From: Sorghum bicolor
Taxonomy: Eukaryota > Streptophyta > Magnoliopsida > Poales > Poaceae
Assembly: GCF_000003195.3 (NCBI RefSeq)
Contig: NC_012870.2
Location: 46,450,618 to 46,514,617 of the forward strand
Reading direction: 5' to 3'
Length of the DNA: 64,000 nucleotides
Both the position numbers and the translations under genes were made by a program. Positions within the stretch are counted from its first letter, which is position 1. Each line of letters begins with the position of its first letter. Below are positions 22,521 through 35,700 of the stretch, piece after piece. The notes below the pieces were generated by a model that was not told the DNA's origin, did not search any database, and saw only the letters and a program-made list of their open reading frames with translations.

Positions 22521-23444
22521 ATGGCAGCCCCGCACGCGAGTGAGACTTTCCTGGACATGTTTGGCACTCCTACTTTGTTGTGGAGGGTGCTAAGTTCAGT
22601 TGGATATGAGGAACCACCTAAGTACACTTGGACCGAGGCTGAGCATGCAGGAGCCTTACCTTGGGTAGATGTCCAAATTACAGTTCCCCCTTGTCCCAAT
22701 AACCCACAGTGGCTAGGTTGGTTAGTTGACTGTGATGGCCAAACTCCTTGGGAGGGTGCCCAAGTAGCAGCCCTGGAGGTTTTGCTAGAGATTTGCCAAG
22801 AGCATGGTGATGAGCTAGTGAATGGCCCAGCGGGATCCGTTCCCAGAGTGAGTGTGACTGACACATTTGTGTCCCAGGTTGGGAATGAGTCTTTGGAGAT
22901 GAGAGAAACCTTGCTAGGGTATAGTTCTAGCCCTGCCATGAGTGTCATGCTAGCGGTACTTAAGCTGTACTATGTGCGCCAGGACACCTACATAGATGCC
23001 ATGCTAGCGCTTCAGCAAGCTCAGGTTGGGCAGCGCAAACTACGCAAGAGAGTGCGCAAGCACCGCAAGGCTTTTATGGATGCACAAACTGAAATCCAAA
23101 ACTATCACACCGCTTTGCAGGCCCGCCGTAATCAAGTTACGAACGCAGTTAGAGAGCGCAATGAAGCACACGCCCGCATGATGCAAATGACTAGAGAGAG
23201 AGATGAGGCTATGCGCTTGGCTGAAAATAGAGAAGCTGCTAGAGTTAGAGCCTTGTTCCATGCTGAAATGAGAGAGGAAGAGCTGATTACTAGGATTGCT
23301 GAGCTGCAGTTAGATGTCCATCGCTTAAATAATATCATAAATCCTATCCCACAACCAGCCCCTTTTTATCATGAAGAAGCTCCTAGTGAGGAAGATCAGG
23401 GTGATGGCATCATCTCTAATGGAGAATCTGAGGAAGATATGTAA
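22521..23444 (+). CDS. T2 upstream ORF (307 aa, coiled coil), copy 1
   Basis: A complete frame between PBS and gag, where ordinary Ty3/Gypsy elements have none. The start is the ATG at 22521, immediately after TTTCTACAG, a strong 3' splice-site-like sequence. The N-terminal 170 residues form a Trp/Pro-containing globular-looking part (around PKYTWTEAEHAGALPW). Residues about 180-280 are Arg/Gln/Glu-rich with heptad character, likely a coiled coil, and the last 30 are acidic. There is no membrane segment or zinc motif. The second copy is identical in the translated sequence. No family is recognised; roles in assembly, RNA binding or regulation would be guesses. Confidence 0.72.
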   Translation: MAAPHASETFLDMFGTPTLLWRVLSSVGYEEPPKYTWTEAEHAGALPWVDVQITVPPCPNNPQWLGWLVDCDGQTPWEGAQVAALEVLLEICQEHGDELVNGPAGSVPRVSVTDTFVSQVGNESLEMRETLLGYSSSPAMSVMLAVLKLYYVRQDTYIDAMLALQQAQVGQRKLRKRVRKHRKAFMDAQTEIQNYHTALQARRNQVTNAVRERNEAHARMMQMTRERDEAMRLAENREAARVRALFHAEMREEELITRIAELQLDVHRLNNIINPIPQPAPFYHEEAPSEEDQGDGIISNGESEEDM

Positions 23445-23848
23445 CTTAGCAATAATTCTATGATCATGTATCAGTTCCATCTCTTTGTGTGTAATGGACA
23501 TGTAATCTGAAATTTAGTTGAGACTCTATGTATTTGGCCATGGTGCCCCTCCTGTAAACCCTTAAGTTGTGACACTGACTCTATGTAACCCTATGCACTT
23601 ATTTGTGATGCTCCATGTTTTATGTTGAGCCTAAATAATTCTCTGCAATGTCTTTAATCTTTGAGAAGGTGTGGCTGTGTTCGATCGCGGGATTAACCAA
23701 GTGTCATGGCAGATATTTTCTTATTGTACATGGATTACTGCGGCTTGATTTATGTGAATTTACTTCATTAAATTCCGTATGGCAGCAACTGAGGTTCATG
23801 ACAATTATATCTGTCGCCTGAATCAATCGCTTGGTATGCCTTGTGCAG
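23445..23848 (+). other. Spacer between the T2 upstream ORF and gag
   Basis: About 400 bp with no defensible frame. It ends in a pyrimidine-containing stretch and CTTGTGCAG directly before the gag ATG, again splice-acceptor-like. Confidence 0.5.
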
Positions 23849-26800
23849 ATGGCTCGCAATACTCGCTCCGGTCACAAGGAGGTGCCACCGCCACCACCTC
23901 CTCCCCCGCCTACGCCTACTGAGCTATTGGCAGCTCTTGTTGAAGGTCAGCGTATGCTCAATGAGGCCATGCAGACTATGGCGCAGCAGAACCGGGGTGG
24001 TCGCCATGCCCGCCAAGGCGGAGAGGCTAATCAGTACAGCAGTTTCAAGGATTTCCAGGACACCAAGCCGCCGCTGTTCAAGGAGGCTGTTGAACCTCTA
24101 GAAGCTGATGAGTGGCTTAACACTCTTGAACAGAAATTCCGTTTGCTAAGGTTAACCGAAGAGCTAAAGGCGGAATATGCAGCCCACCAGTTGGAGGGCA
24201 AAGCGGGTGTTTGGTGGAGTCATTACAGGACTAGCTTGCCCGCCAATGCTGTTGTAACCTGGGACCAGTTCCAAACTGCTTTCAGGAACACTTATATTCC
24301 ACAAGGCTTAATGACTATCAAACACACCGAGTTCATGAACCTGACGCAAGGCACTAAAAGCTTGACTGAGTATCTTCATGCTTTTAACAATTTGTCTCGC
24401 TATGCCCCTGAGATGGTTGACACCGAAGCCAAGAAGCTCGCTAGTTTCAAGAGAGGGTTGGGACCCAAGTTGTCCAAGAACATGGCTGGTAACAAAAGTA
24501 CCACTTTTAATGAGTTTGTAAGTGATGCATTGACTCAGGAAAACTCTAATGCCGTGTATGCCGCGTCCAAGAACCGCAAAAGGGTCTATGAGGCAGGTGC
24601 TTCACAGTCCAAGGCTCCAGTGGCAAGCAAGCCGACCTATCGCCCACCCAATGCTGTGACAAGGTATAGGCCACCGCAGAAAAAGTCAAATGTGAAGACG
24701 GGAGTTCGCAAGTCCTTCACAGTTGCTCTCCCAAGAGGTGCCACGGGGCAGGGAGGTCCCAAGACTCCTCCTGATAACCGTCCCTGCTTCAATTGCAAAC
24801 AAGTTGGTCATTGGGCGAGGGATTGCCCTTACCCTAGGAGGACTTCTGCAGCTGGGGTTACTACTCGTCCCGGCCGAGTACACTATACCACCATTGAAGA
24901 AATTCCTGAAGGTGAAGTGGTCACGGCTGGTATGTTTCTTGTAAATCAACACCCTGCAGTTGTCTTATTTGATTCTGGAGCTTCGCATTCATTTATGAGT
25001 CAAGCATTCGCATCTAAGCATGGGCAACATGTCATTGACCTTGATAGTGGAAAATTTTGCATTAGCGCGGCTGGTAATCAAATTGCTACAAACCAAGTAG
25101 TAAGGGATGTACAAATCGCCATAGAAGGGCGTAATTATTCAGCAAATCTTGTGATTTTACCAGGCTTGGGAATAGATGTTATACTAGGAATGAAGTGGAT
25201 GAGCGATCATGGAGTACTAATAGACACTTCAACTAGGGTCATCATGTTGAGGGAGCCTGATAGTAAAGAAGCTTTCTTAGTTCAACTCCCTAGAAGCAAC
25301 GACATCCGTCACGCAGCCAATGCTATTCGACCACTCACTTTGGCAGAGATTCCGGTAGTGTGTGAGTTTCCGGATGTCTTTCTAGAGGATCTGCCCGGGT
25401 TGCCACCGGACAGGGACATCGAGTTTAAAATTGATCTAATTCCGGGTACCGCACCTATCTCTAGAAGGCCATACCGAATGCCACCCAATGAATTGGCAGA
25501 GTTGAAAAAGCAATTGCAAGAACTCCTAGAGAAGGGTCTTATTCGGCCTAGCTCTTCTCCATGGGGTTGTCCGGCTCTCTTTGTCAAGAAGAAGGACAAG
25601 TCTCTACGTATGTGTGTAGACCATCGTCCGCTGAATGCCGTGACCATTAAAAACAAGTATCCATTGCCTCGCATTGATATACTGTTCGATCAATTAGCCA
25701 AGGCCAAAGTATTCTCCAAAATTGATCTGAGATCTGGGTATCATCAAATCAAGATCCGGCCCGAAGACATTCCTAAAACGGCTTTCTCTACCAGGTATGG
25801 GTTGTATGAGTACTTAGTCATGTCCTTTGGTCTGACTAATGCCCCTGCTCATTTCATGTACCTGATGAATTCGGTGTTCATGCCTGAACTGGATAAGTTT
25901 GTGGTGGTGTTCATCGATGATATTTTAGTGTATTCTGAAAATGCACAAGAACATGAGAAGCACCTTCGGATTGTACTCACAAGATTGCGAGAACATCAGC
26001 TCTATGCCAAGTTCAGCAAGTGTGAGTTTTGGCTGAAGAAAGTGCCTTTCTTAGGCCATATTTTATCCGAAGAGGGTATTTCTGTTGACCCGTCAAAGGT
26101 GCAAGAGGTTCTAGACTGGAAGGCCCCGACTTCAGTGCACGAAGTCCGGAGTTTTCTCGGTCTAGCGGGTTATTATTGGCGCTTTATTCCAGACTTTTCC
26201 AAAATAGCTAAACCTATGACCAGGCTACTACAAAAAGATGTGAAGTTTGTGTGGTCCGAAGAGTGTGAAGTTGCTTTCACCACTCTACGCCATTTGCTGA
26301 CCACCGCTCCTGTTCTGGCACAGCCTGATATTGAAAAGCCATTTGATGTCTTTTGTGATGCATCTGGCACTGGCCTAGGTTGTGTGCTTATGCAAGAAGG
26401 CCGAGTTATTGCCTTTGCTTCCCGGCAGCTGAGGAAACACGAAGCCAACTACCCTACTCATGATCTAGAGTTAGCAGCAGTTGTGCATGCATTGAAGCTC
26501 TGGAGACATTATCTGTTGGGTAATCTATGTCACATCTACACTGACCATAAGAGCCTCAAATATATATTCACTCGACCCGAATTGAACATGAGACAAAGAA
26601 GATGGTTGGAATTGATAAAAGACTACAATTTAGAAGTGCACTATCACCCAGGTAAAGCCAATGTTGTAGCCGATGCTCTCAGCCGGAAACAACATGTTCG
26701 ACCTCTCCTAGAGGAAGGCTTCAATTTATTGCATCCTGTGGTCTTACACAACATCATAGTCAGTTGCTCGTTAGAAAGTCAAATCATAGAGCTCCAAAAA

Positions 26801-28252
26801 TCTGATCCTGGTATTTATCATATCAAGAGGAAAATGCAAGAGCAAGACACCAAGCATTTCAGGGTAGATGAGAAAGGTGTACTATGGTTTGACAATCGTT
26901 TAGTTGTACCTAAAGACCGTGACCTATGCGACAAAATTTTAGAAGAAGCTCATTCTTCCAAATTGTCCATTCATCCGGGTAGTAGCAAGATGTACCAAGA
27001 CTTGAGACCTCGTTTCTGGTGGACCAAAATGAAGAAAGAGATAGCAGCTTATGTCGCAAGGTGTGATACTTGCTGCAGGGTAAAAGCAGTTCACCTCAAA
27101 TCTGCAGGTTTATTGCAACCCTTATCGGTTCCAGGTTGGAAGTGGGAAGAGATCAGCATGGATTTCATTGTTGGACTTCCCCTTACTCAAAAAGGACACA
27201 ATTCTATATGGGTGATTGTTGACCGTTTGACTAAGTCAGCTCATTTTATTCCTGTACACTCTACATACCGGCCATCCGACTATGCTGAGTTGTACTTCTC
27301 TCAGATAGTTAAATTGCATGGTGTGCCCCGCACTATTATTTCTGACAGAGGTCCCCAGTTCACTGCTCGCTTTTGGGAGCATCTACATTCACTCCTTGGT
27401 ACAAAATTGGTTCGCAGTTCGGCCTATCATCCCCAAACCTCCGGTCAAACTGAGCGCGTGAACCAAATTCTAGAAGATATGTTGAGAGCCTGTGTTATAT
27501 CTTCCAAGGGTGCGTGGGAGAAATGGTTACCCTTAGCTGAATTCTCATACAACAATAGTTATCAAGAGAGTATCCAAATGGCTCCTTTCAAAGCTTTGTA
27601 TGGCCGCAAATGTAGAACTCCTTTAAACTGGGTCGAACCTGGTGAAAGAAGGTACTACGGAATTGACTTTGTCAAGGAAGCCGAAAAGCAAGTTCTCATT
27701 ATCCAACAACACATGAGAGCTGCCCAAGCTAGACAGAAAAGCTATGCTGACCGAAGAAGAAAGCCAATCGAGTTTGAAGTAGGTGACTTTGTGTACCTAA
27801 AGGTATCGCCTATGAAGGGAGTAAATTGCTTTGGTGTTAAAAGAAAGCTTGCCCCTAGATATGTGGGTCCGTACCAAATCATTGAGAAGAGTGGTAAGGT
27901 AGCCTACAAAGTGCAACTTCCTCCTGAAATGAGAGCTATTTTCCCTGTATTCCACGTATCTCAACTTAAGAAGTGTCTTCGTGTGCCCGAAGAGAGAGTT
28001 GAATCAAGAGATATCAAGTTGCAGTCAGACCTATCTTATGAGGAAAAGCCTGTACAAGTTCTTGATGTCAAAGAACGAGTTACTCGTGGAAAAGTGATCA
28101 AACTGTTTAGAATTTTGTGGAACCGCCAAAATGAGAGAGATGCCACTTGGGAAAGGGAAGACTATTTACAAGTAACTTATCCCTCATTCTACGAAAAGTG
28201 GTACGTCTTTCAAATCTCGGGACGAGATTTTTGTAAGGGGGGAGGGCTGTAA
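23849..28252 (+). CDS. T2 gag-pol polyprotein, 1467 aa, open throughout
   Basis: The start is the ATG at 23849 ([10 protein letters not shown]), just after CTTGTGCAG. Domains with rough residues: proline-rich start; gag 60-250; CCHC knuckle [14 protein letters not shown] at about 312-325; aspartic protease with FDSGASHSF near 374; reverse transcriptase with [11 protein letters not shown] near 687; RNase H from about 832 ([21 protein letters not shown]); integrase about 1030-1220 with zinc-binding region, [17 protein letters not shown] and [13 protein letters not shown]; and a chromodomain-like tail about 1397-1447. Together these build the capsid, copy RNA to DNA and insert it in chromatin. 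No stop or frameshift is seen. Some likely damaging changes are visible, such as His for Tyr in VDHRPLN and Trp for Arg in YYWRF. The stop codon TAA (28250-28252) lies inside the first bases of LTR B. Confidence 0.92.
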   Translation: MARNTRSGHKEVPPPPPPPPPTPTELLAALVEGQRMLNEAMQTMAQQNRGGRHARQGGEANQYSSFKDFQDTKPPLFKEAVEPLEADEWLNTLEQKFRLLRLTEELKAEYAAHQLEGKAGVWWSHYRTSLPANAVVTWDQFQTAFRNTYIPQGLMTIKHTEFMNLTQGTKSLTEYLHAFNNLSRYAPEMVDTEAKKLASFKRGLGPKLSKNMAGNKSTTFNEFVSDALTQENSNAVYAASKNRKRVYEAGASQSKAPVASKPTYRPPNAVTRYRPPQKKSNVKTGVRKSFTVALPRGATGQGGPKTPPDNRPCFNCKQVGHWARDCPYPRRTSAAGVTTRPGRVHYTTIEEIPEGEVVTAGMFLVNQHPAVVLFDSGASHSFMSQAFASKHGQHVIDLDSGKFCISAAGNQIATNQVVRDVQIAIEGRNYSANLVILPGLGIDVILGMKWMSDHGVLIDTSTRVIMLREPDSKEAFLVQLPRSNDIRHAANAIRPLTLAEIPVVCEFPDVFLEDLPGLPPDRDIEFKIDLIPGTAPISRRPYRMPPNELAELKKQLQELLEKGLIRPSSSPWGCPALFVKKKDKSLRMCVDHRPLNAVTIKNKYPLPRIDILFDQLAKAKVFSKIDLRSGYHQIKIRPEDIPKTAFSTRYGLYEYLVMSFGLTNAPAHFMYLMNSVFMPELDKFVVVFIDDILVYSENAQEHEKHLRIVLTRLREHQLYAKFSKCEFWLKKVPFLGHILSEEGISVDPSKVQEVLDWKAPTSVHEVRSFLGLAGYYWRFIPDFSKIAKPMTRLLQKDVKFVWSEECEVAFTTLRHLLTTAPVLAQPDIEKPFDVFCDASGTGLGCVLMQEGRVIAFASRQLRKHEANYPTHDLELAAVVHALKLWRHYLLGNLCHIYTDHKSLKYIFTRPELNMRQRRWLELIKDYNLEVHYHPGKANVVADALSRKQHVRPLLEEGFNLLHPVVLHNIIVSCSLESQIIELQKSDPGIYHIKRKMQEQDTKHFRVDEKGVLWFDNRLVVPKDRDLCDKILEEAHSSKLSIHPGSSKMYQDLRPRFWWTKMKKEIAAYVARCDTCCRVKAVHLKSAGLLQPLSVPGWKWEEISMDFIVGLPLTQKGHNSIWVIVDRLTKSAHFIPVHSTYRPSDYAELYFSQIVKLHGVPRTIISDRGPQFTARFWEHLHSLLGTKLVRSSAYHPQTSGQTERVNQILEDMLRACVISSKGAWEKWLPLAEFSYNNSYQESIQMAPFKALYGRKCRTPLNWVEPGERRYYGIDFVKEAEKQVLIIQQHMRAAQARQKSYADRRRKPIEFEVGDFVYLKVSPMKGVNCFGVKRKLAPRYVGPYQIIEKSGKVAYKVQLPPEMRAIFPVFHVSQLKKCLRVPEERVESRDIKLQSDLSYEEKPVQVLDVKERVTRGKVIKLFRILWNRQNERDATWEREDYLQVTYPSFYEKWYVFQISGRDFCKGGGL

Positions 28253-31200
28253 CACTCCTAGTGTTAGCTTGCATGTTAACCCTGAGCATTGCATCAACAT
28301 AAGCATCATCATGCTCATTCATAAGCATCTATCATGATCACATGTCATCTTATGTAGACCATGTATGATTGAATTGCTTGTGTGACTTGAATTGAGTGAC
28401 TATAAGGGGTAACCAATACAAACCAGTGTACATTGTCTTCCAAAATACTTCAATCATGTTTAGAATATCATTTGGAGCAAAGTTCATGTTGAAGGTTTTT
28501 GCCAAAAATGCCCCTAGGTTAAGGTTAAACCTAGAATGGCTTAATTGACCTCCTAGACCTCTTTTCAAAGATGTTTTATGAAACTGGTGTTAGAGATCTT
28601 GCATGTCTTTGGCACCTGAAGCAAAGTTGTAGAGAATTTTATAAGCTACAAAAGTTATGTTGATGACTTTTTATGAAAAAGCTTGGAACACATTCAAAAA
28701 TTGCTCACAAGCCAAAAATTAGGGCTGATTTCATACTTAGCCAAATTTGGCTAAGTATTGGATCGTGCAGTTTCGACCAAGGGTTGTTTGGAGCCTTGTA
28801 GTTTGAAATCCAGACCCAGTTAGACTTTGATCTTGTAACCAAAGTTGTAGAACTCGTGTAGCTCTGTCCAAAGGAACAAGTTTGAGCCAAAACCACCGAT
28901 TGAGCTGAGAGTAAAACGTTGACGAAGTTCGAGTTTCAGTCACTGTTGGCGGCGACTGAATCACGCGATTCAGTTTCATCAGAAACCGCCCGCTGCCGCG
29001 TGTCTGGCCAGGTGTCGGCCGTACGCCGTCGACGACCCCGCCTGTCAGCTCCCACGGCGTCTCCAAGTCGCCACGCACCGAGTGGACGCCCCAGAAGCGC
29101 TCTCCACTCGCTCAGCGCAGCACATTTCGCTCCGCCTTCGTCCACGGCGAGCTCCGCCGCGCTTCGGCGAGCTCCTCCGGCCGTTCCACCGCGTCTCCGT
29201 CCAAGCTAGTCCGTCCGGAGCTCCGCCTTGACATCCTCTACCTCGACGTCCACTCCATTCCCTTAGCCGAGCACCGGTGAGGTCACATTGTCATCTCCGT
29301 CGCGAGCTTCACCTCGCCGGAGTTCACAGAGATCACCGGCAACGTGGCCAGACCTCTCTGGTTCACCTCTGGCCGTGATTCTTCTTCCTATAGCTTCGCC
29401 TTGAGCTGCTCTTGCTCGTCCGCAACCTCTACCGCGTCGCCATTGCCTGGATCCGCCGGCGTATCGCCGCGCAGCGCCGCCGCTCCGCCATTCCCGACGG
29501 CGAGCACCTTAGGGTCCAGTAGAGCGTGCGCAAAGTAGGTCAATAGAGTCGCCTTGATGAGAGGAACACGTAGGTGCCCTTGGATCCGGCCGAGACCTCG
29601 CCGTCGTCGAGCTTCACCGGCGACGAGCATCTCCCCTGTCCCCGTCTCGCTGACGCGTGGGTCCCGGATGTCAATCTCTCTGTGTCTCTCTCTAGTTCAC
29701 TGTTGTGCAGAGCCAAAGCTGTTTTTGTAAAATTCATATCTGGAGTTTTAGAGATCCAAATGTGGTGCTTCCAATTTTGTTAGGTTCCAGCATAAGTCTA
29801 GTTTTTAATAAAAATATGAAACATGCCATGTTTTTGCAGAAATAAATAGATATAAATTAATCTTGGTTTTTCAGTGGGTAATTTTATCTTGAGATCTAGT
29901 GATCTGCTGGCCATGCAAATTTAGGGAGTTGTTACTTTTGTTATGAATAGGCCCTGATAAATATTTCATGATTTTTAGAAGCCTGGTTAAAAAGTTAAAA
30001 TTTATCCTTGCTTAAATAGGAGAATCTTGTGGTATTTTTAGTAATTAAGTTATAACTCCTTTTATGGTGAAACTTGCTGAGTGTTGTACTTATGAGTAGA
30101 CAAAGCAAGGAAAAATCTGAAATCTGTTGTTTGACACTTTTTGATAGGGTTTTACATTTATGCCTTGCATGCCTTTACTAGCTTGTGATTTTCATACCTC
30201 ACAATGTGTATATGCAAATGTTCTGAAATTTTTACAGTGATCTTATGTTAGCATAAGTAGCTTTCTGTAATTTTCTTAGGATTTTTGGAACACTTGGAGT
30301 ATATGTTCATTAAATCACCTTGATAATTAAATAAATGGAAAAGGTGATGATAGAAATAGTTTTAGATCTTGCCATGATGTTTTCTGGTGTTCCTTAGATA
30401 TGTTACATCTGTTTGTGCAATTGGTTATTCCCTGTGATACATTCTCAATATGTGCAAAATATTATTTTAGTTATTTATGCCTTTCCTAGAGCATTTTTGT
30501 ACAGCTGATAGCAAATGATTAAGAACTACTTGAAGATTATGTTTGCTGGGAAACTTGTCTATAACAAACTTGTAGCTAACTTACCAATCTACTTCGTGTC
30601 CAAATTTCATGGCAATTGGTTGAGTAGTTTAAAAGTTAGGCATAATTCAAGTAGCTGCTACGAAGTGCTTGCTCTCTGGAATTTCCAGAGCAGCCAGCCA
30701 ACTTTGTATGTTTTAGCATATTTCGGTTGGGAATCATGCTGGGATGTCTAAAAGTAAATTGTAGACAATTTGTTAAGCTTTCCAGAAAGTGCTTACTTGC
30801 TTAATTTGGTTAAGTGATACTCGAGTTATAGCTGAAACTTGTGACTGGTTGGTTTGTCTACTAAACCAGTGACTGGGTAAGAGTAGCTAGGACTTGTTTA
30901 ACTTGTCTATTTAGTCTCTCTACCAGAAAAGAAGTATGCATTTACTTGTTATTCCATGAATCACTTATTCTTATAAGTTTATGCTCATGTTATACCTTGT
31001 TTATGTCCATTTGGCTCATCATCATGACATCATACATCATATGTGCATCCCCCATATTCATCTCCTTGTCATGCATCCATAGGTGTACCCAAAGGAGTGA
31101 CGGTGCTGGAGTTCGAGCTGCCGGAGCCGGAAGGACAGCAAGGGGAGCCACCTCAAGGAGCTGAGGAGGAGGAGGATTTGCCGGAGTGCCCTGACCATCG

Positions 31201-32752
31201 TCCCTCTACCTACGTTGAAGGCAAGCCCTGGAGCATTATAAGTCTCCTACTATTTTATTATCATAATCAGCTACCAAATAACTATGGTTATATATTGTTG
31301 CATTAAGTGGTAGGCGTTGATATGACACCCTTGCTGCATAATGACTACCTTGTCCACCTTAAACATTACCAAAGTAGGTCCAGGATCGAAGTAATGCTTA
31401 GCCATGCTTAGCTCGGTAGAAGCCGGGTGATTTCCTGTCACCTGCGAGAGTTAGGTGGATGATGATCACGGTTGGCTATATTTGCTATCGTGGAATGAAC
31501 CTGAAGCTAATAATGAACTTGAGACCGGGCGGGAGGGCGATAGTAGCAACAAGGCATGGAGGTCTTGGGTGTGAATCTATCCCCGTCTGTGTCGTTTAAG
31601 GACCGAATCGCTGTACGTCCCCGTGTCATGTTGAACGCATGCCTATCACTTAGTTGGCCGGATAAGTCGTTCCGACCGCGAAGCCTACGAGTGCAACTCA
31701 GGCCGGATACCCCGTTCTGTATGAGTGCGCACCCCGGTTGGTAGTAAGGATGTGCGGGGAGTCAATGGCGTAAGCCCAGGTGTCAGGTTAGAGTCCTGCC
31801 CTGGCAGATTGGCGGTCCCTGGGGGTGCGGCGCTGGACGGACCCGCGACTTGGTCCGGAGTTGTGCTAAAGGTGATCCGAGCTGCCGTCATGAAGTATGC
31901 TTGGGTGAGTGCTAGGAATACCCCTCCAGCTGGATAGGAATCGATTCGAATCGCCGTCTCTCCCGGATAGTGAGAACTTGACTTGGGCAGCGGCAACGTA
32001 GAACTCACTAAATAAACTTAATGGTTATGATGAGAATGATGATGGCTATGTGATAATCCGGATATGGTTATTATTGTAATGCTTAAAGACTCAAGTGTAT
32101 GCTTAGAACAGGTGCTAATCTAGTGGATAGTTGCTAAGTAATAAACTTGCTGCTGAAATTTGATAAATGAGTTACTTATAACAAAGGCTTTTATGCAAAA
32201 GATGAGTCAAACCAGTCCACAAAGATCAGCCTTGCATACTCCTTGGTGTCACTTTATTTCTGGTTTATGACGGGTAAGTCTAGCTGAGTACATTCTAGTA
32301 CTCAGGGTTTTATTTACCCCTGTTGCAGATGATGTCGTCTATCACGGCTATTGCGCTAACTGTCATCACCCAGCCGCGGATGATGAGTAGATCATGGGCG
32401 TGATCACTTCTTTACCTCCGGTTATGCTTTTGTTGGGACTTGACCATGGAACTGGCATGTATTATGAACTAAGTTGGTGTTGTTTCAAAACTACTTTGTT
32501 TCCGCTACTGCTTTGGTTTGTAATAACCTCCTTTAAACTCTGATGTGATGTAAAACTATGTTCTGAGATGAATGTTGTAATCTGTGATGGTGATGCTTGA
32601 TCATGTACGATCTTGGTTGTATGTTGGTTGAATCGAGGTCTTTTGAGATTTCGTCGGACTACCGGATTTATATGGGTTCAAGTCCATTGGCTTGACTACT
32701 CCCGTGGTCGCTAATTCACTTGAATTCTTATAAATTGGACGGTTCTGTTACA
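28248..32752 (+). repeat. LTR B of T2 (4505 bp)
   Basis: Starts TGTAACACTCCTAG directly after the polypurine tract AAGGGGGGAGGGC and ends GGTTCTGTTACA. It holds the same blocks as LTR A: GC-rich part about 28940-29690 and the conserved peptide 31082-31306, with one Arg-to-Trp change near its end. A second PBS follows, so this LTR sits between two internal regions. Confidence 0.93.
31082..31306 (+). other. LTR-embedded short reading frame with conserved ECPDHxPST motif (LTR B)
   Basis: The LTR B counterpart of 19913-20137, open over the same length, with the acceptor-like CATCCATAG upstream and a CGG-to-TGG change in the GKPRSI part. Evidence for coding is the comparison with T1, not this copy alone. 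Confidence 0.42.
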
Positions 32753-35700
32753 GCTGGCATCAGAGCAAGATTAAGCATTTAACCATCATAGATGTATTTA
32801 AAAACAAATGAATTTGGTTTTCCTAAGCTAATTTGGCAAAATTAGGCTATATGTAGGGCTGTTTTAAAAATGTTTTGTTAACTTATACCATGCCAGTGGT
32901 CATACCCTTTATGCCCATATAAGGACTCCTAGGTGGCTTAATATTACTAACATGGGGGTTTTTTCTTTTCGTCGTCCATATGGCGTGCAATTATATGGAT
33001 ACCGCTTGCTTAAGTGGTAATGAATGGATCACATACCTCTACACCATGGTAAGCATTGTTTGTTTTCTTTCGTCGTCCATACGGCGTGAAATTGTATGGA
33101 TGCCACTTGCTTGAGTGGTAATGTATGGTTCTATATGCCTCTACGCTACGGTAAGTGTGAGCTGTGAGAGCATGACCGTCCAACCGTCGGTCTAGGGGAG
33201 TGTTAGCAGTGGTTACTGGAATATTTACATGTTTCACACATGTATATATGAAGGTACTTAATTGTGGGTAGTAGGTGCAGCCATGTGTACATATTTGGTG
33301 TACATGTGGGTGTATCCCGATTGGGTAGTGTGCTGCGGTATATGTTCGGGAATATATACCGGAGTACCTAGCTTGATGGATTGTTGCTTAGATTTACATT
33401 TCTGCACTTATACTACTGTGGGGTTGGGCTGAAATGAAATCTTCTGCAGGTACACTAACAACGAAACGTTTAGACCGTGTAGATGCGTATAAAGAGTGCA
33501 CGTATGTATGCCACCGACTATACCGTTAGAATTTTGTTCTAAGTTTGGAAAGGACGTATGGAACGTGCATGCATCATGAATCATTCATACATTCTTTATG
33601 CAATACTTGGGTATCTAATTTTGAAAATATGATTCTTTATCTCTCCTTGTAATTAATCTCCCTTACTCAAATGTGGTCTTTCTACAGATGGCAGCCCCGC
33701 ACGCGAGTGAGACTTTCCTGGACATGTTTGGCACTCCTACTTTGTTGTGGAGGGTGCTAAGTTCAGTTGGATATGAGGAACCACCTAAGTACACTTGGAC
33801 CGAGGCTGAGCATGCAGGAGCCTTACCTTGGGTAGATGTCCAAATTACAGTTCCCCCTTGTCCCAATAACCCACAGTGGCTAGGTTGGTTAGTTGACTGT
33901 GATGGCCAAACTCCTTGGGAGGGTGCCCAAGTAGCAGCCCTGGAGGTTTTGCTAGAGATTTGCCAAGAGCATGGTGATGAGCTAGTGAATGGCCCAGCGG
34001 GATCCGTTCCCAGAGTGAGTGTGACTGACACATTTGTGTCCCAGGTTGGGAATGAGTCTTTGGAGATGAGAGAAACCTTGCTAGGGTATAGTTCTAGCCC
34101 TGCCATGAGTGTCATGCTAGCGGTACTTAAGCTGTACTATGTGCGCCAGGACACCTACATAGATGCCATGCTAGCGCTTCAGCAAGCTCAGGTTGGGCAG
34201 CGCAAACTACGCAAGAGAGTGCGCAAGCACCGCAAGGCTTTTATGGATGCACAAACTGAAATCCAAAACTATCACACCGCTTTGCAGGCCCGCCGTAATC
34301 AAGTTACGAACGCAGTTAGAGAGCGCAATGAAGCACACGCCCGCATGATGCAAATGACTAGAGAGAGAGATGAGGCTATGCGCTTGGCTGAAAATAGAGA
34401 AGCTGCTAGAGTTAGAGCCTTGTTCCATGCTGAAATGAGAGAGGAAGAGCTGATTACTAGGATTGCTGAGCTGCAGTTAGATGTCCATCGCTTAAATAAT
34501 ATCATAAATCCTATCCCACAACCAGCCCCTTTTTATCATGAAGAAGCTCCTAGTGAGGAAGATCAGGGTGATGGCATCATCTCTAATGGAGAATCTGAGG
34601 AAGATATGTAACTTAGCAATAATTCTATGATCATGTATCAGTTCCATCTCTTTGTGTGTAATGGACATGTAATCTGAAATTTAGTTGAGACTCTATGTAT
34701 TTGGCCATGGTGCCCCTCCTGTAAACCCTTAAGTTGTGACACTGACTCTATGTAACCCTATGCACTTATTTGTGATGCTCCATGTTTTATGTTGAGCCTA
34801 AATAATTCTCTGCAATGTCTTTAATCTTTGAGAAGGTGTGGCTGTGTTCGATCGCGGGATTAACCAAGTGTCATGGCAGATATTTTCTTATTGTACATGG
34901 ATTACTGCGGCTTGATTTATGTGAATTTACTTCATTAAATTCCGTATGGCAGCAATTGAGGTTCATGACAATTATATCTGTCGCCTGAATCAATCGCTTG
35001 GTATGCCTTGTGCAGATGGCTCGCAATACTCGCTCCGGTCACAAGGAGGTGCCACCGCCACCACCTCCTCCCCCGCCTACGCCTACTGAGCTATTGGCAG
35101 CTCTTGTTGAAGGTCAGCGTATGCTCAATGAGGCCATGCAGACTATGGCGCAGCAGAACCGGGGTGGTCGCCATGCCCGCCAAGGCGGAGAGGCTAATCA
35201 GTACAGCAGTTTCAAGGATTTCCAGGACACCAAGCCGCCGCTGTTCAAGGAGGCTGTTGAACCTCTAGAAGCTGATGAGTGGCTTAACACTCTTGAACAG
35301 AAATTCCGTTTGCTAAGGTTAACCGAAGAGCTAAAGGCGGAATATGCAGCCCACCAGTTGGAGGGCAAAGCGGGTGTTTGGTGGAGTCATTACAGGACTA
35401 GCTTGCCCGCCAATGCTGTTGTAACCTGGGACCAGTTCCAAACTGCTTTCAGGAACACTTATATTCCACAAGGCTTAATGACTATCAAACACACCGAGTT
35501 CATGAACCTGACGCAAGGCACTAAAAGCTTGACTGAGTATCTTCATGCTTTTAACAATTTGTCTCGCTATGCCCCTGAGATGGTTGACACCGAAGCCAAG
35601 AAGCTCGCTAGTTTCAAGAGAGGGTTGGGACCCAAGTTGTCCAAGAACATGGCTGGTAACAAAAGTACCACTTTTAATGAGTTTGTAAGTGATGCATTGA

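Noticed and set aside
22496..22948. 150-aa minus-strand frame opposite the T2 upstream ORF (also 33663-34115 and 36355-36807)
   Set aside because: It is a shadow of the plus-strand coiled-coil gene; its repetition merely follows the duplication.
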